Shown piece after piece: positions 44,515 to 56,431 of a stretch of 64,000 nt of DNA. A program made the position numbers and the translations under genes. How positions within the stretch are numbered: position 1 is the stretch's first letter; the number at the start of each line of letters is the position of its first letter. A model generated the notes under the pieces. That model made no database searches and was not told the origin of the DNA. It worked only from the letters and a program-made list of their open reading frames with translations. The stretch lies in assembly GCA_013146195.2 (NCBI GenBank), contig CM028382.1:12369101-12433100 (forward strand), given 5' to 3'. Source of the DNA: Codonopsis lanceolata (Eukaryota > Streptophyta > Magnoliopsida > Asterales > Campanulaceae).

Positions 44515-47500
44515 TTAGCTAATGGTTTCATCTCGTATAATAAGGTTACGCACGTGCTGGATTTTGTCAAAGTCTTCCCCTGGTATACCATTTACCATTC
44601 CAACCCTGTTTCTGAACTCCTCAGGCATCTCAAGAATCTCCAACTTTTTTAGGGCTGTAAGGTATCTGATTTGGTCCGGAAGCATCTTCAAGTTGCGACA
44701 TCCACGTATTACTAGTTCAGATAGGTTGGGCATAGACCCTTTATCCATCCTCCACACCAAGTTTCTCAAATAACAGAGTTCTAGCGTTCTTAGTTGTGAG
44801 AAACCTGTCGCAGAACATACCATTTCCGTCCCTGGAAAATCAATAGCTCTCAACATAAGTATTTGCAAGTTGGGAAGCTTCTCCAACATTTGGAAAGGGT
44901 CTTCATCGAATTCCGAAATTACTAAAACTATCTTAGTGAGGTTGTTCAGCTGGTATGAGCAATGAATTTCATCAAAATTGATTTTTGGTAACTTGCTTTC
45001 AGATACCCAACACAAAAGACGAACCGAACACTGAAACATTTTCTGCAAAACTAACCGACCTTCTTCCTCGTGAAAATCACAGTTATTAAAATGAAGACGA
45101 ACACCATTGATGTGGTGTGAGGTGTCAACGTTCACGTAGTCTATGAACCAAGCGACATCCTTAAAAGTACTACTCCCATTTATTAGAAGTTGAATAGATC
45201 GAAGGTTGGCTAGTTTAACAACATCCTTCACATTAAACTGAGGTATATCAATTCCATGTAATACCTCAAGTTTGCTTAAGCCATCCAATCGTAACTTCTG
45301 CTCTTTCTTTACACGCATGCTATCTGGTAGGTAAAGATTAATCAACTGTCTCATTTTCCACAAAACATTCGGTATGATTACCTGATCACAATAAATATTG
45401 TAAGGTAACTCAAGTATCTGTAAGTAAAGCAGGTTACCTATGGATGCCGGCAATTCCTTCAATAAGCAATCTCGAAGCTTGAGGCATCTCAAATGGACAA
45501 GTCTTGTTATACTTTTGGGTAACTTTCCATTTGGAAACTTAATTTTGTTAAGTTCTAAATACCTAAGCAGACTGCAATTTCCAATACGTAATGGATATTC
45601 TATATCGATGGATTTAGGAGTTAACACTAGGGAACGAATCCGCTGCCAATCAAAAGATTCCAATATCGGTCCAAGATCAAGGTTGACACTTTCGTCATAA
45701 TAATATATGGAAAGCCTACGAGGATTAAAATCGCCCAACACACTGGTGGAACTCGACGATACCAACCCATTTCCACGTGATTTGATTGTTATGACACTAG
45801 AGAACTCCTCTTCTTTTGCTTTTGACATGCATAGGTCACGCATGCGATCATGAAGACCACATGACTTAAACTTATAAATACTATTGTTTAACCCTGGTAA
45901 AGAATCGTCTAATTCTACTTGAACCATGCTCCGTTGTGCCAAGTCTCCCAAATATCTCACTGCTACCTCAAGCATTGATGATTCTCCTTCTAATTGGTCG
46001 CTTGTAGATACCACACCCCCAACGATCCACTTATGATAAAGATCAATTGCCTCTATTACCTCATCCTCGAGATATTCTCCCAAATAAAGAAAACATGTCT
46101 TCAAATGACTAGGCAAATTGTTGTAACTCAACAATAATACTTGTTCTACTGCTGCATATCTTTTGTCAATACCTTGGCCCTTACTCCCATATGAACAAAT
46201 AGCTCTATCAACAGCTTTCCAGTCATTTATTGTGTACTTTGTTTTTAGAATCCCTCCAAGCACAACAATTGCTAATGGCAGTCCTTCACATTTCTGAACC
46301 ATTTCCCTCCCTACCTTTTCCATTTCTGCATCAACTTCAACATCTACAAACAAGAAGAAAATAATTCATATTAGACATTCAAATAACTACTATTGTTCAA
46401 ATAAAAAACACAAAAAGTAATAAATTTGAACCAAAGATGTACTCTCTCCATCCCAAAATTATTGTTATGCTTTCCTTTTTCATCCGTCCCAAAAATAATT
46501 GATTTGTTTGAAACTTTATTTTTTAGGACAACATTTTTACCACTTTATTATTACTTTTACTTCCTATTTTAAGTATGTCAGATACACATGGGCTTTTAAG
46601 AAAACTACATATCAAACAAATATTAATAATTAAGTCAATTTTTGGACAAAGTATAAAAAATTAGGAGAAATTTTGGAGTTACACCCCTATATTTTTTTTT
46701 GTAACCAAAACAAGACACTTTCATGCATCATGATATACAAATGATGCATCGTGATGCATGAAGTGTCTTTTCCTGTTACAAAAAAATTATAGGTGTAAAG
46801 TGGTTGAAAACTATGAAAAATGGACTGGTCCACAATTTTTCTAAAAATATACTATTGACAATTTTCGCAATATTCTTTAAATGACTAAAATTTTATTAGG
46901 TAAAACATTATATAAATACTTCTTCCGTTCGGGGCAAATAGTCTCTGTTTGAAAGTCAAACTTTTTAATAAAATTACAATTTTAGTAGTTCATTAATAAT
47001 AAAATAATATTTTAATGTCTTTATTTTTTAAAGTGGATTTTTAAAGTGAAACACTCAAAAAATATAATAGTACACTCTTTGCCTGGAACGGATGGAGAAT
47101 ATATTATGTACTCCCTCCATCCCTAAATTATCGTCCTAGTTGATCCGGCGCGCGGATTAAGAAAAAACAATTGACTTGGTTATTTATATTGGCTTAATGT
47201 GTAGTTTTTTTTTTAAATCCATGTGTATGTGACTCATAATTAAAGTATGATGAAAAAATAAGGATAAAGTGGTAAAAATGATGTTCTAAAAAGTTAAGTT
47301 TCAAACTGAACAGATATTTTGGGATAGACGAAAAAGAAAACGAAAACGAAAATTTTGGGATAGATGGAGTAGTAATTTGTTGTTCTCTTAGTTTGACATT
47401 TATAAGGAAATGAGACAACATTTTTCGACGAAAGGGGTATACCATTCGCACCAATATGCCTATTTCATTAGTTCGATTTAGAGCCATCAAAAACAGGTCC

Positions 47501-49313
47501 AGCCCAATGGGTCAACCTAGCCCACTCGATATTATACAGGGCTGGGCTTTAAAGTTCCATAGGTGCGGTGAAATTAAAAGTGGGGCCGGGTCGGCCCAAC
47601 TTCAATACTTGGCCCGATGGGCTTTGTCGTGAGCCAAAAAAGAAGATAAAATAGACAATTGCCTCGTTCATTGGGTAGGTCTATGGGCTACCCTAGTTGG
47701 CCAGGCCCAATTCAGCCCGATCGTAACGTTTGTCCGGATGGACTTAGTGGATCCAGTCCTGCCCGTTGAATAAATGTGCTTATACTAGGAAGCAGAAAGT
47801 ATCTATTCCAAAAATAATAAATAAATAATTATCATTTCAAACCGTCCAAAAGAATGTACGCTTCCTAATATTTCTTTTTTGGGATATTAAATTTACCTGA
47901 AATTTGTTACTACTTTAGTTAATAGGTTTCACTCTTCACATTGGCATTCTTGGAGAATATCATATTAATATATATTATAGAGTTAATTATCTACCTACGT
48001 AATTATCTGGAGCCATCTTCTTCTCATGTCGTAAATTTGGCCTTGCGGGATCTGCTTTGAGATGGTTAGATGTTGGCATACTGTATGGGTGAACATGGCT
48101 GTTTATTGGCCTGTTCCTATTAAAATCCTTTTCCACCATGAAGCCTTTTTATACATACAAATTGAAAATAGGATCCTAAATGAACCCTTAAATTTGGAGC
48201 AAATTGATAATAGGAACAGAGTTGTAGTAAAGAGTGAGAGAAGCGTTGGAAATCAAACCTACCTGCATCATCTTCGTCTTCTAATTTTGGGATTGCTTTC
48301 TTCCGGAGTAGCTCCCAACCGTCGTCTTCATTCAAACATTCTAGTTCATGGACACGACCCATTTCAGCCACTTCTTTTATCCGTGTTGTTATCAACAATT
48401 TGCTACCCACAACACCTTTCTTCTCAATTGGAAAAGCAGGTCTCAAGCATTCCCAATCCTCCATCTTCCAGATATCATCGAGTACAACGAGACATTTCTT
48501 CTCTTGTTGAACCTTATAAAGTCGAGTAACCAACTCTTGATCTCCCATGCTCATGATCTCCTCCCTACTTTCTCCCGTAAGAAGTTGCTTTAAGAGATCT
48601 TGTAATATGCGTCTTGTTTCACATACTTGAGTTACACAAATCCAAGCAAACCCTTCAAAATTGCGCTGAACATGATTATCATTGTAGACTTGCTTGGCAA
48701 CCGTGGTCTTGCCAAGACCACCCATCCCCCAAATGGAGACCGGTTTAAGATGTCGAGGTTGGTCTTCATTAACAAGAAGTGAAACCAATTTTTTCACAGT
48801 ATCATCCATCCCAACAAAATCCTCCTCAACCAAATGAGGATAAGACATTCTTCGCCATCGTTCTTGTTCAGCATCATTGGCACGTGAGCTTTCTCCTTCA
48901 TTGATAGATGTTATGCCGTAAGCTTGTAAGCTTGTAGTGAGGTTGGAGATCTTAGTTCTAACAAGAGCGATCTCGGACCCAGTCTTATGTAGGGCTACAC
49001 ACTTGGAGAAACTGCTAACAAATCTTTTCAAGAAGACTTGTTTTACACCATTCTCTTTCTTTGATGCAACTTTGAGAGCATAAATCTCAACAAGATCCTC
49101 TATCCTTTCAGCAAGGATCTTAACCTCCCTTATCCAGTTGCGCACCCTTTCATCTGTGACTTGTTTTTCGTATGCATCTTTCAAGAAACATTTCATTCGG
49201 CGTAGCTCGTCTCGGATCTCCTTAACTTGGTCCCTCACATCTAATAAGAACTGTGCTTCTTTTAGCAAATCACCAATCCTTTCCACAGCGATACTGACCA
49301 CTGCATCTGCCAT
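44515..49313 (-). CDS. CC-NBS-LRR immune receptor (RPP8/RPP13-like), intact copy 3
   Basis: Two exons: 49313-48263 and 46343-44515 (stop TAA at 44515-44517). The junction GATGCAG^GTAGG ... TTTGTAG^ATGTTG joins in phase to give 959 residues. An Rx-type coiled coil starts MADAVVSIAVERIGDLLKEA, with the EDVID-like RIEDLVEIYAL at about 70-80. The P-loop GMGGLGKTT is at 196-204, kinase-2 LVVLDD at 275-280, RNBS-B GSKLLITTR at about 303-311, GLPL at 371-374, RNBS-D CFLYLGEYLEDE near 434-445, and LHD (in place of MHD, usual in this clade) at 514-516. Leucine-rich repeats run from about 550 to the end. Such proteins are cytosolic sensors that bind ADP/ATP and trigger defence on effector recognition. 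All key NB residues are present. The 1.9-kb intron is full of MITEs. The ligand is unknown. Confidence 0.92.
46919..47097. mobile_element. Stowaway-like MITE, family B (NLR copy 3 intron)
   Basis: It runs from CTTCTTCCGTTCGGGGC to TGCCTGGAACGGATGGAG, the duplicate of 34807-34985. Confidence 0.75.
47111..47372. mobile_element. Stowaway-like MITE, family A (NLR copy 3 intron)
   Basis: It runs from CTCCCTCCATCCCTAAATTATC to TTTTGGGATAGATGGAG, with a TA-like flank on both sides. Duplicate of 34998-35262. Confidence 0.78.
47465..47780. mobile_element. hAT-like MITE rich in GGGCTT/GGCCCAA words
   Basis: It begins about TTTAGAGCCATCAAAAACAG and contains CAGGGCTGGGCTTTAAAG, TTGGCCCGATGGGCTTTG and CCAGGCCCAATTC. 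The copy-2 block has the same element at 35375-35640 with about 60 bp missing on its left. Confidence 0.6.
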
Positions 49314-49419
49314 TGTTTGTTCTTCAACTCATAATTCGAAGCAGAGATTTGAAATAAGCTTAAGAACTACACTGGCCATATAGGAAGTAGATAGAAACGA
49401 AATTATGCTTGGTTGGCCA

Positions 49420-49431
49420 TTGACCACGTGG
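49420..49431 (-). promoter_or_regulatory. W-box/G-box upstream of the intact NLR
   Basis: TTGACCACGTGG, about 107 bp upstream of the ATG at 49313, is kept unchanged from copy 1. About 200 bp of upstream sequence is conserved between the two copies. Confidence 0.55.
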
Positions 49432-50562
49432 CATAGAATTTCATGAAAAATCTTCTTCAACTAATAATTTCATATGCGGGTCTCCCCTGCATAGCTTCTT
49501 TGAACCTTCATACTACCTTTTCCTTTCTCATCTGGTGGATCCCACAAGTTAAATATTATACTATCCGTTTCTTATAATAAAATAAAATAAATTATTTTAG
49601 CGATGGTTCCGATTTCGAAAAGTGCACACCATGTTTAAACTTCGCCTCGCTTTTCTCATTTCTTACGAAAGTTGGCGTCTACGTTGCTGGTTTGTCAGAT
49701 AGATAGAAGAAAGAAGAAGAAAAAAAGATGAAGATGAAGGAGAATGTCTCAAGACTCATAATTTAGAAGGAGGAGGGATTAGGGATGATATGTTAGACAG
49801 TGGGTTATAGGGGCAGTAGGTAGGTGGAGTAATATTTTTTTTGTTTTTAGTTATAAACTTGTCTGGTTTATTGCTTTGGGGTTGTTGAGAATTGAGATTA
49901 AATGTAGATTTGTATATTTTTGTTCATTTTACAAATATAAACAAGTGTTTGATAAAATGACAAACATAAAAAAAATTAAATTTGTAGTCAATGTGTTTTA
50001 TATTTGATGTAAATTATCAAAAAAATGGTAATTATGCCTTAACTACAGCGCTCGATTGTAGGCGTTAGTGTGCCGCAATCGCTAACGATTTTTAACCTGA
50101 CACTTATCCAAAGTAGACATGTTTTCATCATCTTATACATTCTTTTAATTGCCTCATCATGTCATTTATATATTTTTCTTTTCTTATTTTATTTAAAAAT
50201 ATATTTTTTTATACCTTTCTTTTTATACATCTTTCTAATTGAGTTCTACTTTCATCTTATTAATTTTACATTTTAATCTTCTTTTTATATTTTTTAAACA
50301 AATAAATTTATTGGGAACATTATTTGATATATTCATATTTAATTATTTCGTATAAATAAATTAATTTATAAATTAAGACATAAATTAATTTATAAATGTT
50401 AAATTAATCATAAATTATATAATTTAAAGAGATGATGAAGAAATGAAAAAGAAAATTAAGAAATTGTAGTATAAATTAAGAAGATTGAGATGATATATTT
50501 ATAATGAAGGAAGGAAAGAAAATTTACAAAAAAAAAAATCTTTCAAAAAAATTAAATACCCA

Positions 50563-50690
50563 CCCATTCAACTACCCACCCCACATAAATATAAAAAATT
50601 AAAAACTCACCCACTCACCCACCCAACCCCCACCCACATAAATACAAAGCCCCCCACCCCCACCCACACAGCCGCCGCCCCAACTCCCAA
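50563..50690. repeat. CCCACC-type minisatellite
   Basis: Variants of CACCCACCCA recur over about 130 bp. In 49560-50560 and 50690-50890 I see only AT-rich sequence with no gene or recognised element. Confidence 0.75.
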
Positions 50691-50889
50691 AACAAAAAAT
50701 GACAAAAATTGTTTTGTTTTTTTTAAAATATATCAGTACTCTTGTCCGTATCGATGGCACGACGCTAGTTTGAAAATTTATCAATAAATGAAGCAGATAC
50801 TGTGGAAATGAATTACTAAAAATATTATTATTTTTTTAAAAAATTGTTTTTTCAAACGGGGCCTTTTTACCTGGAACGGAAGGATTAAT

Positions 50890-51680
50890 TAATAATTTGA
50901 GTACGAAATTGCGGGCCGGAAAAAAATAGGCCGGAAAAAAATTAAATTGATTAAGTTAGTTACGATAACAGTTAAAAAGACAAAAAACAAATATTTCAAA
51001 TTACAAAACTTACGATTTTTTTTTAAAATTTTTTAATTTGTATACGAAATTACGAGTCGGAAAAAAATTAAATTGAATAAGTTAATTACGATAACAATTA
51101 AAAATGAAAAAAATACAAATACAAATTTTCGCAATCATAAAACTGTAAAATCGTAATTTCATATATATCAATATTACATTGAAATGAATGCCCGCACATA
51201 ATTTTTCGTTTAAAAATTTGACATTCGTCAATAACTTTAACTTATAGTTCCTAATTTAAACATGTGCTACCATTAATTAAGAATATATCCAACATATTTA
51301 TAAAATTTTAGGAGAGATTATTGAAATTACTTGGACAAAATTGTAATCTTTTTTAAAAACTACAATGAAAATTCTTTAAAAAAATAGAGACATTATTTCG
51401 AAATTGGTGTTGCAAAATAGTTTTTTATTCAATAGTAGTAGAATCTTGGTAAAACAGTAAATTGATTAATTTGTATACGAAATTGCGGGCTAGAAAAAAC
51501 GGGCCGGACAAAAATTAAATTGATTAAGTTAATTACGATAACAGTTAAAAAGAAAAAAATAAATATTTTAAATTACAAAACTTACAATTTTTTTAATTTT
51601 TTTTTATTTTTATAAGAAATTACGGGTCAAAAAAATTAAATTGATTAAGTTAATTACGGCATAAGATTAAAGTAAAAAAT
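50890..51680. repeat. Repeated AATTGCGGGCCGGAAAAAAATT units
   Basis: A unit with GTACGAAATTGCGGGCYGGA, AAAATTAAATTGATTAAGTT and ACGATAACAGTTAAAAA recurs at about 50900, 51045, 51475 and 51605. Shorter related words continue at 52500-52720. Confidence 0.75.
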
Positions 51681-51845
51681 ATCGTCATCCTCTCTCGTTT
51701 AGGCACACCAAAATCTCGATCAATACATACACTATCTCTCTTTAAACTCTCTAATCTTTCTCTTTCATCCAAAAAAAACTTAGTTATTTTTATTTTCTTT
51801 GTAATTTTGAAAATTCATGATAGTTACTCATCGTATTCGTGCGTG
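51660..51845. repeat. 180-bp direct repeat, unit 1
   Basis: It contains CACACCAAAATCTCGATCAA, ATACATACACTATCTCTCTT and TCATCGTATTCGTGCGTGAA. Unit 2 is at 52205-52390 with TACACCAAAATCTCGATCAA and TCATCGTATTCATGCGTGAA. Confidence 0.85.
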
Positions 51846-51878
51846 AAATGACATGCATTTAGAGCTTCAGAAAATTAC

Positions 51879-51955
51879 CCTCTGCAGTTCACCTTGACCA
51901 TACTGTCCCATAGCCTGAAACCTCCTTCCAACAGAAACCAAGAGCTTGCCAAATG
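51879..51955 (-). pseudogene. Possible stray exon (77 bp) with splice signals
   Basis: On the minus strand a pyrimidine-rich stretch ending TATAG precedes 77 bp that read FGKLLVSVGRRFQAMGQYGQ in one frame, followed by GG^GTAATT. I cannot name the source gene. It lies between the two copies of the 180-bp repeat, so a transposon may have carried it in. Confidence 0.3.
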
Positions 51956-52204
51956 CTATAACAAAACAATGTCAGATCACCTTGATATAGAATTTGGGGT
52001 TCAAGAAGGTAGCCCCACATTTTATTTTGGCACGGTAACGGACCGAACAACCCATAATTTTAATTAACGATTTGCATGCGGGGTTAACAATATTTTATAG
52101 CACAAGGTTGACATGTCGGTACCTAGTATTAAACATAGAAAGAAATGGAGTATTATTTATAAATCTCTCAGATCTACTTTCGAGTTTTAACTTTTTACTA
52201 TGAA

Positions 52205-52390
52205 AATAAAAAAAAATACCGTCATCCTCTCGTTTTTAGATACACCAAAATCTCGATCAATACATACACCGTCTCTCTTTAAGCTCTCTCATCTTTCTCT
52301 TTCAACAAAAAAAGATGTGTTATCTTTATTTTATTTATAATTTTGAAAATTTATGATGGTCAGTCATCGTATTCATGCGTGAAATATCAA
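52205..52390. repeat. 180-bp direct repeat, unit 2
   Basis: Direct repeat of 51660-51845, same orientation, with small differences. Between 52390 and 52860 only related AT-rich words are seen. Confidence 0.85.
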
Positions 52391-52882
52391 TATCAACCAA
52401 TTAAAATATTTTTATGTTTGAGTATAATAAATACAAATATTGAAAATTATAAAAATTAATTATATTATAGAACTTACGATCATTTTTTTTAAAAATAAAT
52501 TCAGGCCAGAAAAAAATTAAATTGAAATTCAGCTGATTATTATAACAATTAATTAAAAATCTATAAAACAAAAAAAAATCCAGTAAGGATGAAAATTAAA
52601 TCGATATTCAGTTGATTACAATAACAATCAATTAATAATCTAGTAAAATAATAAATCCTAGTAAAATAATAAATCCTAGTTTTCTTATTTAATTGATTAC
52701 GATAACAATTAATTAAAAACCAATAAACTAAATATATTTGTAAAATAGTAAATCCTAATAAAAACAAATTTAATCAGTAAAACAGTAAATTCTAATAAAA
52801 CAGTAAATCTTAAATCATTAAAAGTAACTCTTAGTCGTAGCGCACATATTTATCTCCTATACTTTCACGGTATAAAAAAAAT

Positions 52883-53053
52883 GGTAATGTTAGGGTCATT
52901 CTCATTTTGCATTAAAATATGGATACATTATGACGTGACATACTCTCATTGATTGGACATTTTGTGCGTCCCACTACTCCAACCAATGAGAGTGTGTCAC
53001 GTCATAAAATATTCATATTTTAGTGTAAAATAAAAGTGACTCAAGTATTACCC
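52883..53053. mobile_element. MULE-type MITE, copy 3
   Basis: 171 bp from GGTAATGTTAGGGTCATTC to AGTGACTCAAGTATTACCC. It is flanked by A-rich 9-mers that match at eight of nine positions (52874-52882 and 53054-53062). Confidence 0.87.
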
Positions 53054-53084
53054 TAAAAAAATACATAAATCATCATATCTGATT

Positions 53085-56000
53085 TGTGACGACCCGACCC
53101 GGACCCCGAGATGGAATCACAAGTCAAGTCGTCCAAATAGGACAACAATACATGCAAATACTCAGTTATAGAAAACGACGTGGCGCAACGTTTCAGATGA
53201 AGTGCGACTAGGCACCAAAAGGCCGGAATTTTTTAAAACTTTTTAAACATGATAAAGCAATTACAAACAAGTATATCAATTCATCGGCGACTTTACTACC
53301 GGAACCCAACATTAAGCAGTTCATGCAAATATACCTCGACGGCTACAACATGCCGGAGAACAACATAAATAAATAAGAGCTAAAGTAATACCCAGCGGAA
53401 GTTAAATCATGTGAACCATACTACATCTATACAAGGCTCGACGTACATGCGCCGGCACTCAAAATATGATACAAGTATAGACACAAATATAAATACGTAC
53501 ACAAAGTTCCCAAGCAAAGTCTAAATGACTTGCTAACCCCAACGTCCTTACAAAAGAGAACAAAATAAGGACATCTATAAACCACAACCTCGTCGCGTGA
53601 GATCACGGACAAGCACGAACCCTGCAACGCCTCAACGAGCGGTACCTGAACGGCTCGGATCTAAAGCAGTAAAAGGGAGGGGGTAAGTCATAAAGAGTTT
53701 GTGAGTTAACAATTATGCATGTCATGACATCATGCAACATACATATCAAGATATCATTTTTAATATCAAGTCAATCAAAGCGTTCATTTAATAAACACTT
53801 AAAACACATATCCATGGTAGCACATTGTTTCACATAAGTGTTATAAAGTAAACCACATAAAAAGAGGATATGTTATGAAACCGGTGCCGCTACGTAGCTC
53901 CTGCAATACACAGCGTTAACATTCGTGCCAATGATACCCGTGATGAGTGTATCAAAGTATCGAGTTCTCTACTCGAGTACCAAGCTCTCTCCTTGGTACT
54001 TAGACTTGCCAATGTGCTCTCTTGGTTACAGCAAAGGGGCTACTTCCCCACTGTGGCCAGCAGTGGAGGCGTGTGTAATAAAAACCCGGTATAACAATCC
54101 CTCACTATCACGAGCCCCATAACTCGTGACGGCGATGCATTGTCGCACCAACGACTCAACCAAATATGCCAGCTGGACTAATGCAATGCCAAGTAGATGT
54201 TTACTCGTCATATAATCTCAAATAAGGAACAAGTTCAACAAGAGCGAACCTATTCAACAAGTAATTGTTTACTCATTAAGAAACCACATAGGAATTCGAC
54301 AAGACCGAATTCATCACGTCAAATAGATACATCATTCTATAACATGCTCTCAATCATGCATTTACTTCACACGATCACACAAACCACATAAGAACTCGAT
54401 TGAGTCTTATAAGCACACATATCAAATATGCCCTTCAATCCATCCCAAAGTCACGTAAGCTAATTCATTAGTCTAACGCACTAAATTCATCATGTCAAAT
54501 AGATATATCATTCTATAACATGCTCTCGATCATGCATTTGCTTAACATAATCACACAAACCACATAAGAACTCGATTGAGTCTTATGAGCACACATATCA
54601 AATATGCCCTTCAATCCATCCCAAAGTCACGTAAGCTAATTCATTAGTCTAACGCACTACAAACGTCGTAGGGATTGAATGTGGAGTCGGTATTGTTTAA
54701 TAACTCCCTAAATTCAACTCCGGTGAGTTTTACTAAACTTCAACCAAGTAGAGCATTGATACTATATGTATCACATTGCCATTTTCTATGTTCTCCGTTC
54801 ATTTAGAACTCGATAACTAAGCCGTTCATGTTCTTAAACTAGCCTTAAACACAATTCCGAGTTTCAAACCCTAGTTTCGGTGATTTTGTTAAACCTTGAA
54901 TTGAACCGAATTCTTTCACAAGAGTTATTCCCAAGCTTATTACAAGCAACATTCATGCTTTACAAAATGTCAAAATCATAACTTCATAGAGATTTCATAA
55001 AATCATACACATAATTTATATGTTCAATTGGAAGTTTTGTCTTCACAAAAGATGTTCATAATCATCACTAAAACAACTATAATGAAGGGGTCATGCTATT
55101 TTATTAAGCATGGAAATCTCAGGGAATTGTCACTCACCTTAGTCCTAATATTAATGGAGGAATGAGTGATCAAACCAAGGATTGTTGAAGAGGAGATCGA
55201 GGGCTTCGATTTGGCTGTCTCGGTTCGTCGATCGGACCACCGGATCTCCGGGAAATGGTCTCTCAAGTTGGAGTGACCTCCATGGACGAAATTTGAGCTT
55301 GAGTCTCTGATTCTCTGGTTTAAGGTGAACACAAATGGCTGGAAAGGCTGCATTTTATGTTTATATACTTCCCAAGAAGTCCCTAATCCAAGTGAAGTGA
55401 GTTAAGAGGCTTTCTATTGGCTAAGGCATGAAGACCATTGATAAGGAAGATCCAAGGGTTCACAAGGGTTGAAAGTAAGTCAACAAAGGTGGCTTTGAGT
55501 CACCAAGGTCGGCCAAGGGGCAAGGGCTCAAGGGTCAATAGCCAAAACCCACTCAAAACTCACAAAACCATATTCTGGAAAACAGACAGTCAATCTTGTA
55601 AAATCGACCATAAATATCTCACACCTCCAAATGAGGTGATTATTGATTTTTATGAAACTAGACTCTTTAAAATATAGTTTAGCCTTTTAAATTACTCAAT
55701 TTTGACTTATATTCATCAAAATATGGCTACTACAAGTTCAAGTACAGAAGCTGATTTCCTGAAAACAGAATTCTGGCACAGCCGTAAGTCAAGACCTAAA
55801 TGAGGTACTTATACACCTTGGAAAAATACCATATTTTACAGGGAGTATCCTAACATATGTAGGTAAAACATAATAAATTTTTAGAAAATTCTCTTTAGTA
55901 GATTGGTACCAGAATTTTCCCGAAGTTCGCCCAAAAACCGGACTGAATCTGTGAAATAATAAGTTGATCATCTTATTTCCAAATGCAACCAATCTATGAA

Positions 56001-56420
56001 CATGTATAAGGCTTGTTTAAACATGGTTATGGCTTGTATTCAAGGCCTAGAACTCAACCAAACATCTCTCGAGACAAAAAGAAGGCAATACAAGCAATGA
56101 TGTACAACCTCAAAACACAAACGAAGCAACGAAGCTTCTAAACTTTCAACCAAGCATGTAACAACTAAGATGAACATTATAAATATTAGATGCAAGGTAC
56201 TAAGACTCCAATGAGACTTATTTAGATGCGATCATGACACGATGAACACTCGAAACAACAACAACAAGGCATGCAACGCATGAAAGACCATTACTCTATT
56301 ATGATCTCAACCAACTCAATGCCAACACGATATGAATGAAATGAGGTCTCTAATATCTCAAGACCTACAATAAACATGTTATAAAGATGACAAACATGCA
56401 ATGAGGTTTGGGTTCTCACA
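53085..56420 (-). mobile_element. 3.3-kb 3' LTR of a Ty3/gypsy chromovirus
   Basis: The segment starts TGTGACGACCCGACCCGGAC and ends GGGTTCTCACA (plus strand), so TGTGA/TCACA is the terminal inverted pair. A polypurine tract and the pol stop abut its right side. Thus the element lies on the minus strand and this is the downstream LTR. Very long LTRs with this start are known from Tekay/Del-type chromoviruses. It holds a 176-bp tandem duplication. The other LTR is not in the window. Confidence 0.8.
54308..54659. repeat. 176-bp tandem duplication within the gypsy LTR
   Basis: Units 54308-54483 and 54484-54659, each starting AATTCATCA and containing AACTCGATTGAGTCTTAT, are nearly identical. Confidence 0.92.
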
Positions 56421-56431
56421 TCCTCCCCCAC
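56421..56431 (-). other. Polypurine tract of the gypsy element
   Basis: On the minus strand GTGGGGGAGGA lies exactly between the pol stop codon (56432-56434) and the LTR. Confidence 0.8.

Larger units (their letters stand above)
40329..47922. repeat. Segmental duplication block holding NLR copy 3 exon 2
   Basis: Collinear with 29828-35761 from CTCAGGATATCAAACCTG onward. It differs by extra material at about 40570-42510 (a hAT-like MITE and a repeat-rich insert). Unlike the other block, it continues past 47922 into the CC-NB exon. Confidence 0.85.
46344..48262 (-). other. Intron of NLR copy 3, expanded by MITEs
   Basis: GT-AG intron of 1919 bp against 334 bp in copy 1. It holds a family-A-type MITE (46441-46660), a foldback element (about 46680-46800), a family-B MITE (46919-47097), a family-A MITE (47111-47372) and a GGGCTGGGCTT-rich hAT-like piece (about 47465-47780). 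The last 200 bp are shared with the copy-1 intron. Confidence 0.85.
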
